The position numbers and the translations under genes were made by a program. Positions 1 to 8,275 of a stretch of DNA of 64,000 nt are shown piece after piece. The stretch's first letter is position 1. Each line of letters begins with the position of its first letter. Under the pieces are notes generated by a model. The model made no database searches, was not told where the DNA came from, and saw only the letters and a program-made list of their open reading frames with translations. Source of the DNA: Hydromicrobium sp964517765 (GTDB lineage Bacteria; Actinomycetota; Humimicrobiia; Humimicrobiales; Humimicrobiaceae); contig CAZFEN010000002.1 in assembly GCA_964517765.1 (NCBI GenBank), forward strand, positions 1 through 64,000. Reading direction: 5' to 3'.

Positions 1-48
1 ACCTTGCCAAGGTGGGGGTCGCGGGTCCGAGTCCCGTCTTCCGCTCCA
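1..48 (+). tRNA. tRNA-Gly(GCC), 3' part only
   Basis: The window opens inside a tRNA. The anticodon loop TTGCCAA carries anticodon GCC. It is followed by a variable region, a T arm (stem GCGGG/CCCGT), the 3' acceptor strand CTTCCGC, discriminator T and an encoded CCA at 46-48. The sequence aligns closely with bacterial tRNA-Gly(GCC), which also has a U discriminator. The 5' half lies outside the window. The T loop reads TCCGAGT, so position 55, almost always T (pseudouridine), is C here. A run of eight T follows directly and may end transcription. Confidence 0.9.
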
Positions 49-137
49 TTTTTTTTAATAATAATTAATTGTTCTGATCATATAAAGATATATAATAATA
101 ATAATAAAAAAAACTTTATAGTGGATTTTTATTATAA

Positions 138-1868
138 ATGATAGAAAACGATAAAAAAGAGTACGATATATTGAATCACAGTTCTTCTCATATAATGGCT
201 GCGGCAATAAAAAAAATATTTCCGGGTGCAAAATTTGCAATAGGCCCTTCTATAAAGGAAGGCTTTTATTATGATTTTGATATAGATAGGAATGTATCGA
301 CGGAAGATCTTCCTTTAATAGAAGAAGAAATGAAAAAAATAATAAAAGCGGATTATAAGTTTGAAAAAAAAGAAATCAGCAAAAAAGATGCAAGGGAACT
401 ATTTAAAAACAATCCATACAAGATCGAACTTATAAAAGACATTGAGGGGGGCAGTGTCAGTATTTATTCTTCCGGAGATTTTATCGACTTATGCTCAGGA
501 CCCCATATACCTTCTACCGGAAAAGTAGGAGCATTTAAACTGCTGAGTGTTGCCGGCGCTTATTGGAGGGGGAATGAAAAAAACAAGATGCTTGTAAGGA
601 TATACGGAACTTCATTTTTTGAAAAAGAAGAGTTAAAAAAATACCTGGATAGATTGGAAAAGGCAAAGAGAAGCGATCATCGCAAAATAGGGAAGGACCT
701 GGATCTTTTTAGTTTTCATGATGAAGCCCCTGGATTTCCTTTTTTCCATCCAAAGGGAATGATTATGATAAATACCATTCTGGATTACTGGAGAGAGGAG
801 CATAAAAAAGAGGGGTATCAGGAAATAAACACGCCGATCATACTAAGCAACGAGTTATGGAAAACTTCAGGGCACTGGGATAATTACAGAGAAAATATGT
901 ATTTTATAAAAATCGATGAAGGTGATTACGCGGTAAAACCCATGAACTGCCCCGGAACAATTATAGTGTATAAAACAAATCAGCATTCATATAAAGAACT
1001 GCCTGTCAGGATCACAGAGCTGGGACTGGTTCACCGTCACGAGAAATCGGGAGTTTTACATGGGCTGTTCAGGGTAAGAAGCTTCACCCAGGACGACGCT
1101 CATATATTCTGCATGGAGGAACAGGCAGAAGAAGAAGTATCGAAGACAATAAGTTTAATCGACCGGGTATATAAAGTTTTTGGTTTTGATAAATACCATC
1201 TTGAACTTTCGACCAGACCGGAAAAAAGAATTGGTACTGACATGATGTGGGAAAAAGCAGAGAATATACTCAAGAAAGCAATTGAAAGAAGAGGACTTGA
1301 ATATGTGATAAATGAGGGAGAGGGCGCCTTCTATGGCCCAAAAATAGATTTTCATATATTGGACTGCCTGGGAAGGACATGGCAATGTGGTACCATACAA
1401 CTTGATTTTGCAATGCCTGAAAAATTTGATATAGAGTATATGGGAGAGGATAATATAAAGCACAGACCGGTTATGATCCACAGAACTGTTCTGGGCAGCA
1501 TAGAAAGGTTTTTGGGCATACTGATCGAACATTACAGCGGGAACCTGCCGCCATGGCTTGCACCACAGCAGATGGTGGTGCTTCCGATTTCAGAAAAATT
1601 TTATGATTATGGTTCGGAAGTTTATAGTCAACTTGAAAAAAAAGGTTTTAGAGTCGAAATCGATAACAGAGTAGAGTCATTAAATAAAAAGATAAGGCAG
1701 GCAGAGATAAGAAAAATACCTTATATGATCATAGTCGGGAAAAATGAAAAAGATACAGGAACAATTACGGTAAGGAAAAAAATCGGCGGCGACATAAAAG
1801 AAATAAAACTTTCGAATTTTATCAGTGAACTAAAAGATGTCATAGAAAATAAAAAGAATATCTATTAG
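138..1868 (+). CDS. thrS: Threonyl-tRNA synthetase lacking the TGS domain
   Basis: Class II aminoacyl-tRNA synthetase that charges tRNA-Thr in the cytoplasm. The protein (576 aa) starts directly at the editing domain: HSSSH at residues 14-18 and CSGPH at 119-123 match the editing-site His/His and Cys/His pairs. The catalytic core has PMNCPG, the motif 2 region with DDAHIFC, and motif 3 with IHRTVLGSIERF. These supply the Cys and two His zinc ligands known from the E. coli enzyme. A C-terminal anticodon-binding domain follows. Family members are usually about 640 aa with an N-terminal TGS domain of about 60 aa. That domain is absent, and only 89 bases separate this start from the tRNA-Gly gene, so it cannot be hidden upstream. 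There is also no room for a T-box leader. The Shine-Dalgarno signal is weak. Confidence 0.95.
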   Translation: MIENDKKEYDILNHSSSHIMAAAIKKIFPGAKFAIGPSIKEGFYYDFDIDRNVSTEDLPLIEEEMKKIIKADYKFEKKEISKKDARELFKNNPYKIELIKDIEGGSVSIYSSGDFIDLCSGPHIPSTGKVGAFKLLSVAGAYWRGNEKNKMLVRIYGTSFFEKEELKKYLDRLEKAKRSDHRKIGKDLDLFSFHDEAPGFPFFHPKGMIMINTILDYWREEHKKEGYQEINTPIILSNELWKTSGHWDNYRENMYFIKIDEGDYAVKPMNCPGTIIVYKTNQHSYKELPVRITELGLVHRHEKSGVLHGLFRVRSFTQDDAHIFCMEEQAEEEVSKTISLIDRVYKVFGFDKYHLELSTRPEKRIGTDMMWEKAENILKKAIERRGLEYVINEGEGAFYGPKIDFHILDCLGRTWQCGTIQLDFAMPEKFDIEYMGEDNIKHRPVMIHRTVLGSIERFLGILIEHYSGNLPPWLAPQQMVVLPISEKFYDYGSEVYSQLEKKGFRVEIDNRVESLNKKIRQAEIRKIPYMIIVGKNEKDTGTITVRKKIGGDIKEIKLSNFISELKDVIENKKNIY

Positions 1869-2014
1869 ACTGAAATTATATTTATCTTTATTTTTTAAAG
1901 AAATATCTTATAATTTAACCTGAACACTCTTACAATACTGATTTAAAATATATAATAACTCATAAATATCTCACATATAAATACTCATTAATCTATCGGG
2001 GGGAGGTATGTAAA

Positions 2015-3367
2015 ATGACATTGAAGGAAAGAGTAAAGCTATACACTACAAAGACAGCCATAAAGGGTGTTTTAAAGGTGCTCCCTAAAATTTCCGATGA
2101 AAGATGGCTTTCATTAATAAAGGGCCGGGTATACAGGTTAAAGAAAAAAGAAGAAAGAGATTTTCTGGAGAATTTACTTATAAATCTAAAGTCGCAGGCC
2201 TCAATGGTATCTCCCCGGGTAAGAGAAAAAGTAGTTATGAATTTGATAAATAACGCTATGGTCCAGGGGCAGCCCAGAAGACTTGCATTTGCAAAAAAAT
2301 ATGGTTTTAATCCACCCAATCTTTTAGTAATAAGCCCCACTATGAGATGTAATCTGAAATGTTACGGATGTTATGCATGGCAATACTCTAAAAAAAATGA
2401 TCTTCCTTATGATGTTTGCAACAGAATAATAGAGGAAGCAAACAATATAGGATTATATTTCTTTGTTATTACAGGAGGGGAACCGTTTTGCTGGAATAAA
2501 TTATATGATTTTCTTGAAAGACATAATAATTCATTTTTTCAGATCTATACAAATGGTCAGTTGATAGATAATAAAGTTGCGAAAAAACTTGCCGAACTTG
2601 GAAATGCGGTCCCCTGTATAAGCGTGGAAGGGTTTGAAAAGGAAACTGATATCAGGAGAGGCAGGGGTGCATGGAAGAAAGTTATGAGAGCAATGGATGC
2701 CCTGAAGGATAATGGGGTCCTTTTTGGTTTTTCAGTAACTGCAACCAGAGATAATAATAATCTGGTGGTAAGTGATGAATTTGTTGATTTATTTATAGAA
2801 AAAGGGGCATTAATAGGATGGTATTTTAATTATATTCCGATAGGGAAGGAACCGGATATGGATCTTATGCCAACTCCGGAACAAAGAGATTACAGAAGAG
2901 AGAGAGTACGGGAGATAAGAAAGGGTAATAAAATAATAATAGCTGATTTCTGGAACGATGGACCATTGGTAAATGGCTGTATGGCCGGTGGTAAAAATTA
3001 TCTTCATATAAATGTAAACGGAGATGTCGAACCATGTGTTTTCGTACACTTTGCTACCGATAATATAAAGGAAAAAAGTCTAATTGAGGTACTGAATTCA
3101 AATTTCTTCAAAGGATTCAGGAAAAGACAGCCTTATACAAAAAATCATTTGAGGCCATGCTGCATAATAGATAACCCTGGTGTTCTAAGGGATATTGTTG
3201 CCGAAAGTGGTGCTTATCCAACACATGACGGTGCAGAGACAGTAATCGGGTGTCTGGCAAAACCACTTGACAAGTATGCAAGTGATTATAAAGAAATTGC
3301 CGATAAAGCATGGGATGAGGAATATATTCCGGTAGAAGAAAGCGAAGAGGGAGAAGAAGCAGTATAG
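2015..3367 (+). CDS. Radical SAM protein with SPASM-like C-terminal region, function unknown
   Basis: A 450 aa radical SAM enzyme. The iron-sulfur cluster motif CNLKCYGC gives Cys112, Cys116 and Cys119, after an N-terminal helical region of about 100 residues that carries no recognisable domain. The GGEPF motif and the usual partial TIM-barrel pattern follow. The C-terminal half has INVNGDVEPCVF and further cysteines (CC near residue 386), as in SPASM/twitch proteins that bind auxiliary clusters. It ends with an acidic tail. The start is supported by a strong ribosome site (GGGGAGG) upstream. It stands alone between thrS and the infC operon, with no precursor-peptide gene visible nearby, so I cannot name a substrate. 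The infC promoter begins within its stop codon. Confidence 0.85.
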   Translation: MTLKERVKLYTTKTAIKGVLKVLPKISDERWLSLIKGRVYRLKKKEERDFLENLLINLKSQASMVSPRVREKVVMNLINNAMVQGQPRRLAFAKKYGFNPPNLLVISPTMRCNLKCYGCYAWQYSKKNDLPYDVCNRIIEEANNIGLYFFVITGGEPFCWNKLYDFLERHNNSFFQIYTNGQLIDNKVAKKLAELGNAVPCISVEGFEKETDIRRGRGAWKKVMRAMDALKDNGVLFGFSVTATRDNNNLVVSDEFVDLFIEKGALIGWYFNYIPIGKEPDMDLMPTPEQRDYRRERVREIRKGNKIIIADFWNDGPLVNGCMAGGKNYLHINVNGDVEPCVFVHFATDNIKEKSLIEVLNSNFFKGFRKRQPYTKNHLRPCCIIDNPGVLRDIVAESGAYPTHDGAETVIGCLAKPLDKYASDYKEIADKAWDEEYIPVEESEEGEEAV

Positions 3368-3393
3368 ACAAAATAATCAATAATTAGTATAAT
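3365..3393 (+). promoter_or_regulatory. Predicted sigma-70-type promoter of the infC operon
   Basis: TAGACA (3365-3370), a 17-base spacer and a perfect TATAAT (3388-3393). The -35 box overlaps the stop codon of the preceding radical SAM gene. Transcription would start near 3400, giving an infC leader of about 200 bases. Confidence 0.6.
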
Positions 3394-3399
3394 TCCGAA

Positions 3400-3572
3400 A
3401 TTAATAATAAAAAATCGTTAAAATAATAGAAAGAATAAGAAAAATAAGTAGAAATCATCTATTTCTCACCAGATGGCGGTCCTGTAAACCAGTTGATCTG
3501 GTTAATTATTTTTAAATTAAAATTTTAATAAATAGGTAGATGATTTATCTGCCTATTTTTTTTAAAAAAGTT
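3400..3572 (+). promoter_or_regulatory. infC leader RNA with mutually exclusive terminator and antiterminator
   Basis: The leader contains an intrinsic terminator (3531-3563) just before the infC ribosome site. An upstream stretch at 3452-3462 can pair over 11 positions (one G-T) with 3536-3546, which would destroy the terminator's 5' arm. That upstream stretch can itself be held in a small hairpin (3450-3466, AGAAAT/ATTTCT). Between them lies a hairpin closed by ACCAGAT/ATCTGGT (about 3468-3512). The arrangement is that of a transcription attenuator. By analogy with the Bacillus L20 leader, ribosomal protein L20, encoded two genes downstream, is a candidate effector, but I cannot show an L20 site. 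Confidence 0.6.
3531..3563 (+). terminator. Intrinsic terminator in the infC leader
   Basis: An 11-base-pair stem (AATAGGTAGAT with ATCTGCCTATT, one G-T pair), a five-base loop and a run of eight T. It ends only 9 bases before the AAGGAGG ribosome site, so it must be regulated or leaky to allow infC expression. Confidence 0.75.
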
Positions 3573-3603
3573 AAGGAGGTGCAACTTCGAAAATAACAGA
3601 AGG

Positions 3604-4098
3604 ATTCGTATAAACGAACAGATAAGAGTACCGGAAGTAAGGTTGATTGCTGAGGATGGCAGTCAGATTGGAGTTATTCCGGTAGAAGAAGCATTAAAAA
3701 CTGCAGAAGAAAGCGGGTTGGACCTGGTCGAAATTTCACCAAAGAGCAATCCGCCGGTCTGTAAAATAATGGATTATGGAAAATATAAATATCAGCTTGA
3801 GATATCGGAAAAATTAAAGAAAAAAAAGCAATCCCAGATAATTATAAAGGAGATAAAATTAAGGCCCAAAATAGATATAAATGACCTTAACACTAAAAAA
3901 AGACAAATAGAAAAATTTTTATCAAGTGGTTACAAAGTAAAAATCACGGTCATGTTCAGGGGAAGGGAGATTGTTCATAAAGAACTGGGTATGAACATGT
4001 TAAATAAATTGGTCGAGGAATTAAAAGATAAGGGCGCAATGGAACTGGAGCCAAAATTGGATGGGTATAATATAATTACAATTTTATCGCCAGTTTAG
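3604..4098 (+). CDS. infC: Translation initiation factor IF-3
   Basis: IF-3 binds the 30S subunit, keeps subunits apart and checks the start codon. The protein shows the family N-domain (INEQIRVPEVRLI, DLVEISP), the linker PPVCKIMDYGKYKY, and the C-domain with KLRPKIDINDL and VMFRGRE. The start is unsettled. The first conventional codon in frame, TTG at 3643, would cut off the conserved NEQIRVPEVR segment, so translation must begin upstream at a rare codon. Candidates are ATT at 3604 and ATA at 3610; the latter is well spaced from AGAAGGA. Rare start codons such as AUU are known for infC and allow self-regulation. A strong AAGGAGG at 3573-3579 is too far from either candidate. It heads infC-rpmI-rplT-pheS-pheT. 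Confidence 0.9.
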   Translation: MRINEQIRVPEVRLIAEDGSQIGVIPVEEALKTAEESGLDLVEISPKSNPPVCKIMDYGKYKYQLEISEKLKKKKQSQIIIKEIKLRPKIDINDLNTKKRQIEKFLSSGYKVKITVMFRGREIVHKELGMNMLNKLVEELKDKGAMELEPKLDGYNIITILSPV

Positions 4099-4143
4099 AA
4101 ATAAAATTATCATATTAAAAAGTTAATTTGGAAGGATATCATT

Positions 4144-4338
4144 ATGCCGAAGATCAAAACTCATAAAGGAGCAGCCAAAAGATTTAAAGTAACCGGCAGT
4201 GGAAAGATTCTAAGGGTAAAAGCATATAAAGGTCATATTCTGACCAAAAAGAATGCTGAAAGAAAAAGACGGCTGAGTAAAATGCAGGAAGTATCTGCCT
4301 CCGACAGAAAAAAAGTAAGAAGACTATTAGCCAGATAA
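4144..4338 (+). CDS. rpmI: 50S ribosomal protein L35
   Basis: A 64 aa, very basic protein beginning MPKIKTHKGAAKRFKVTGSG, the characteristic L35 N-terminus, and of normal family length. It is a structural protein of the large ribosomal subunit. It follows infC by 45 bases and precedes rplT by 16, in the universal infC-rpmI-rplT order. A GGAAGGA ribosome site precedes the ATG. Confidence 0.97.
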   Translation: MPKIKTHKGAAKRFKVTGSGKILRVKAYKGHILTKKNAERKRRLSKMQEVSASDRKKVRRLLAR

Positions 4339-4354
4339 GAAAGGTGTGATTTAA

Positions 4355-4711
4355 ATGACCAGAGTAAAAAGAGGACAGGTCAAGAGATTAAAACATAAGA
4401 AAGTATTAAAAGAAGCAAGAGGATATTACGGTTCCAAGAGCAGAAGTTATAAAATTGCCAAAGAACAATTACTCAAATCAATGAGTTATGCATACAGAGA
4501 CAGAAAAAATAACAAAAGGAATTTCAGGAGATTATGGATCACCAGAATCAATGCTGCAACCAGAATCAATGGGATTTCATATAATGAATTCATAAATGGT
4601 CTTAAGAAAGCAAGTATTGATATCAACCGGAAGATGTTATCCGAAATGGCTGTAAATGACCCCAATGCTTTTCAAAAATTAACGGATATTGCAAAAAAAC
4701 AAATAGCATAA
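4355..4711 (+). CDS. rplT: 50S ribosomal protein L20
   Basis: A 118 aa basic protein with the L20 hallmarks ARGYYGSKSRSYK and YAYRDRKNNKRNFRRLWITRIN. It is an early-assembly large-subunit protein that binds 23S rRNA. In Bacillus and E. coli it also represses its own operon through the infC/rpmI leader, which makes it the natural candidate for control of the attenuator at 3531-3563 (inference). It is followed 22 bases later by pheS. Confidence 0.97.
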   Translation: MTRVKRGQVKRLKHKKVLKEARGYYGSKSRSYKIAKEQLLKSMSYAYRDRKNNKRNFRRLWITRINAATRINGISYNEFINGLKKASIDINRKMLSEMAVNDPNAFQKLTDIAKKQIA

Positions 4712-4733
4712 ACGTGCAGGTGAAAAAGAGAAA

Positions 4734-5762
4734 ATGACTGACCAGCTGGAAAATAAAATAGAATCAGAAATAAGCAGTTTTGAAAAAGATCTGGAAACAG
4801 TAAAAGATTTAAAAGAGCTGGAGAAATTAAAGACAAAGTATATCGGAAAAAAAAGTTTTTTGATTAAAACTTTAAAAAATATTGGTACATTGCCTGAAAA
4901 TATAAGACCAATTGCCGGTAAAAAATCCAATACTGCCAGAAATAAAATAGAGTCCGGGATTCTGCAAAAGGAAAAATTTTTCAAAGGCATCCAGTATGAA
5001 AATAAATTAAAGAAAGAGCATATCGATTTATCATTACCCGGAAGAATTGTCAGACCGGGAAGAAAAAATATAATTTCACAGGTCGTAGAAGAAATTGAAG
5101 AGATTTTTATTGGTATGGGATTCGAAATTGCAGAAGGACCTGAAGCTGAGACAGATTATTATAATTTTGAGGCATTGAACACACCGGCGGACCATCCGGC
5201 AAGATCTTTACATGATACATTCTTTATTTCCGAAAAAACACTTCTAAGGACACATACTTCACCAGTTCAAATAAGATACATGGAGAGTCATATACCGCCT
5301 TTGATGATAATATCATCCGGAAAAGCATACAGAAGGGATTATGACGTGTCGCATACGCCCATGTTCACACAGATAGAAGGCCTGGTGATAGACAAAGGAA
5401 TAAATTTTGGTAATCTCAAATGGACACTTGAAGCACTGGCACATGAGGTTTTTGGGAAAAACAGAAAAGTAAGATTCAGGCCCCATTATTTTCCTTTTAC
5501 AGAACCAAGTGTCGAAGTAGATGTTTCCTGTAATATATGCAACGGTAAGGGGTGCAGAGTATGTTCCGGATCAGGGTGGCTTGAAATACTGGGTTCCGGA
5601 ATGGTAGATCCCAATCTGTATCAATACGTAGGGTATGATTCCGAAGAAGTAAGCGGCTTTGCTTTCGGGATGGGAATAGAAAGAATCTGCATGTTAAAAT
5701 ACGGTATCGAAGACCTAAGACTTTTTTTTGAAAGTGATTTGAGGTTTATCGAACAATTTTAA
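4734..5762 (+). CDS. pheS: Phenylalanyl-tRNA synthetase alpha subunit
   Basis: Catalytic subunit of the heterotetrameric Phe-tRNA synthetase (342 aa, typical). It has an N-terminal coiled-coil arm (about 1-90) that contacts tRNA-Phe, then a class II core with LRTHTSPVQIRYM (motif 2 region) and GFAFGMGIERICML (motif 3). A four-Cys cluster of the form CNICNGKGCRVC near residues 263-274 is a common variant in bacterial PheS. It sits directly downstream of rplT and is separated from pheT by 100 bases containing a long palindrome. Confidence 0.97.
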   Translation: MTDQLENKIESEISSFEKDLETVKDLKELEKLKTKYIGKKSFLIKTLKNIGTLPENIRPIAGKKSNTARNKIESGILQKEKFFKGIQYENKLKKEHIDLSLPGRIVRPGRKNIISQVVEEIEEIFIGMGFEIAEGPEAETDYYNFEALNTPADHPARSLHDTFFISEKTLLRTHTSPVQIRYMESHIPPLMIISSGKAYRRDYDVSHTPMFTQIEGLVIDKGINFGNLKWTLEALAHEVFGKNRKVRFRPHYFPFTEPSVEVDVSCNICNGKGCRVCSGSGWLEILGSGMVDPNLYQYVGYDSEEVSGFAFGMGIERICMLKYGIEDLRLFFESDLRFIEQF

Positions 5763-5784
5763 CTTCCGGATATATCCTTAATTA

Positions 5785-5808
5785 AATATAAAGCAGCTGC
5801 TTTATATT
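5785..5808 (+). repeat. Perfect 24-base palindrome between pheS and pheT
   Basis: Two 12-base arms (AATATAAAGCAG and its exact complement CTGCTTTATATT) meet without a spacer. As RNA it would fold into a stem of up to 10 pairs with an AGCT loop. No T-run follows directly, so a processing or stability hairpin, or a protein-binding dyad, is as likely as a terminator. Confidence 0.6.
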
Positions 5809-5862
5809 ATTTTATAAAAGAGCATATTTTAAAAGGATATTTAGAGAAGGAAACTTAAAAGA

Positions 5863-8268
5863 GTGAAAGTAACGTTAAACTGGATATGTGAATTTTTAGA
5901 CAAAGACCCGCTTGAACCTGAAAATATTGTAAATGCGCTGACCATGAGCGGAACTGAGGTAAAAAAGATTGAATATGTTGGCGGCAGGTACAAAGATATA
6001 ATCGTGGGAAAAATAATTGATTACTCCAGCCATCCGAATGCCGATAAATTATCTTTATGCAAAGTAGATATAGGTTCAAAAAAACTGGATATAGTATGCG
6101 GCGCCAGAAATTTCAAAAAAGAAGATATGGTCGCCGTGGCAATTCCCGGAGCAAAGATAAAAGATATAACTATAAGAAAGAGTAAAATAAGGGGACAACT
6201 GTCGGAAGGGATGATGTGTTCCGAAATGGAATTAGGTCTGTCTTCCGAATCGCAGGGTATAATGATTCTGGATGGAAGCTGCAAAATAGGCGATGATTTC
6301 TCAAAATCGGTAGGATTGGATGATACAGTTCTGGAAATGGAGATAACACCTAACAGACCGGATTGTATGAGTGTGATAGGGATTGCCAGAGAAATCAGTG
6401 CCCTGACCGGCTCGAAGCTTATAGTTCCAAATTATGATTTTAATAAAAAGTTGAATTTGGACTCAAAATTTGTTATTGAAATAATTGATTATGTTCTTTG
6501 CCCCCGTTATTCCGCAAAAATTTTTAGAAAAATTCCGGATATTGAATCACCTCAGTGGATCAAAAATAGACTTATGCTTTGTGACGTAAGACCGGTCAAT
6601 CTTATAGTAGATCTCACTAATTATGTAATGCTGGAAACTGGCCAGCCAATGCATGCTTTTGATAAGGACCGGTTATATTCTGATAAGATTATAGTAAGAA
6701 ATGCAGTTAAAAAAGAGAAGATAAGGACAATCGATAACTCCGTAAGAATACTCGATGAAGATGCTCTGGTAATAGCAGACGAGAAAATGGCAGTTGGGAT
6801 CGCAGGTATAATGGGTGGTAAAGACACAGAAATAGGACCGGATACGGAGAACGTACTGCTGGAATCTGCAAATTTTTACGGGCCTTCGATAATGAAGACT
6901 TCCAAAAATATCGGGCTGCGTACTGAAGCTTCGAACAGGTTCGAGAAAAAAATAGATCCAATGTTGACAGTGTTTGCCCTTGAAAGATTTGAAGATATAC
7001 TGAAAAAAATAACCGATATAGAGACAGAAGAATGCATATATGACAATTATCTGGAAAAAGAGCGGAAAAGAAAGATAGATTTAAGAGTAGAAAAAGTAAG
7101 CAAGATTCTTGGAAAGAAAATCGATAAGGATTTGATATCAAAAATACTCACAAAATTAAAAATCAAGAATATAGTAAAAAATAATATCGTCGAGGCAACC
7201 GTTCCATCTTTCAGGTATGAAGATCTTGAAAGGGAAATAGACCTGGTAGAAGAAATAGCAAGGATATACGGGTATGATAAGCTGGATTCCATTCCTACAG
7301 GAGTCAAAGATAGACAGGGAAAATATAACGCTTATCAGAAAACGATTAGAAATATCAGACAGACTCTCTGCGATATCGGATTGGATGAGGTTATAAATTA
7401 TTCATTTTTAAGTGCCGGAGCAATTGAAACATTTAAATTGAATCTCGAAGAAGAATATAATGGCAGTGTTGCTATATTGAATCCGATTAATGAAGATTTT
7501 AAATTGTTAAGATCAATGCTTCTTCCATCAATGATGAAAAATATAAAAGATAACATTAATCACAATATAAAAGATATAAAAATATTTGAGATATCAAAAA
7601 TCTTCAAGAAAAAAAATTCAAATAATCTGCCTCTTGAAATAAATATGCTTGGCATCATATTGACAGGTAATGCGGTTCAGAAAGGATGGGATGAAAAGGA
7701 AAGACCTTTTGATTTTTATGATTTGAAAGGTATCCTCGAGTTTTTATGCATGAAATATTATCCCGGCAGCAGCCTGAAGATAGAAGAAAAGAGCTACAGG
7801 TTTTTTCACACAGGAATCAGCGGGAATATAAATATTGATGGGATAAATATGGGAATAATCGGTATGATCCATCCATTGATAATAGAGGAGATCGAAACAG
7901 ATCAGAATACCTATTATATGGAACTTAATTTGGATAATTTTATAAACAACATGAAAGAAACCAGAGATTATAAACCAATATCGGCATTTCCTTCGATAGA
8001 TATCGATCTTGCGATTGTGGTCGATGATAAGATTAAAAGTGAAGATATAACAGATGAAATAAAAAAGAGCGGAACTGAATTGCTTAAAAAAGTAAGGCTT
8101 TTTGATATATACAAAGGGGAGCAAATAGAAAAGAATAAAAAAAGTATTGCCTATTCCTTAAATTTCAGAGATGAAAGCAGAACTTTAAAAGATACGGAGA
8201 TAGAGATAATTGTAAACAGGATACTGGAAAATCTGGGTAAGAGATTTAATGCAAGAATAAGAGAATAG
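5863..8268 (+). CDS. pheT: Phenylalanyl-tRNA synthetase beta subunit
   Basis: The 801 aa beta subunit that pairs with PheS; it holds the editing site and tRNA-binding modules. Visible domains are an EMAP/tRNA-binding OB fold (about 40-150, with ADKLSLCKVD and GMMCSE), the B3/B4 editing region (about 200-370), a B5 domain (about 400-475), a catalytic-like fold, and a C-terminal FDX-ACB anticodon-binding domain (about 708-801, starting near SAFPSIDIDLAIVV). Length is normal. The start is GTG at 5863, preceded by an AGAAGGA ribosome site. The metallo-hydrolase gene follows after only 7 bases. Confidence 0.96.
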   Translation: MKVTLNWICEFLDKDPLEPENIVNALTMSGTEVKKIEYVGGRYKDIIVGKIIDYSSHPNADKLSLCKVDIGSKKLDIVCGARNFKKEDMVAVAIPGAKIKDITIRKSKIRGQLSEGMMCSEMELGLSSESQGIMILDGSCKIGDDFSKSVGLDDTVLEMEITPNRPDCMSVIGIAREISALTGSKLIVPNYDFNKKLNLDSKFVIEIIDYVLCPRYSAKIFRKIPDIESPQWIKNRLMLCDVRPVNLIVDLTNYVMLETGQPMHAFDKDRLYSDKIIVRNAVKKEKIRTIDNSVRILDEDALVIADEKMAVGIAGIMGGKDTEIGPDTENVLLESANFYGPSIMKTSKNIGLRTEASNRFEKKIDPMLTVFALERFEDILKKITDIETEECIYDNYLEKERKRKIDLRVEKVSKILGKKIDKDLISKILTKLKIKNIVKNNIVEATVPSFRYEDLEREIDLVEEIARIYGYDKLDSIPTGVKDRQGKYNAYQKTIRNIRQTLCDIGLDEVINYSFLSAGAIETFKLNLEEEYNGSVAILNPINEDFKLLRSMLLPSMMKNIKDNINHNIKDIKIFEISKIFKKKNSNNLPLEINMLGIILTGNAVQKGWDEKERPFDFYDLKGILEFLCMKYYPGSSLKIEEKSYRFFHTGISGNINIDGINMGIIGMIHPLIIEEIETDQNTYYMELNLDNFINNMKETRDYKPISAFPSIDIDLAIVVDDKIKSEDITDEIKKSGTELLKKVRLFDIYKGEQIEKNKKSIAYSLNFRDESRTLKDTEIEIIVNRILENLGKRFNARIRE

Positions 8269-8275
8269 GCAATAA

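Noticed and set aside
3400..3572. T-box or amino-acid riboswitch before the infC-pheS-pheT operon
   Set aside because: No AGGGTGGNACCGCG-type T-box sequence or aptamer core; likewise none upstream of thrS or tyrS.
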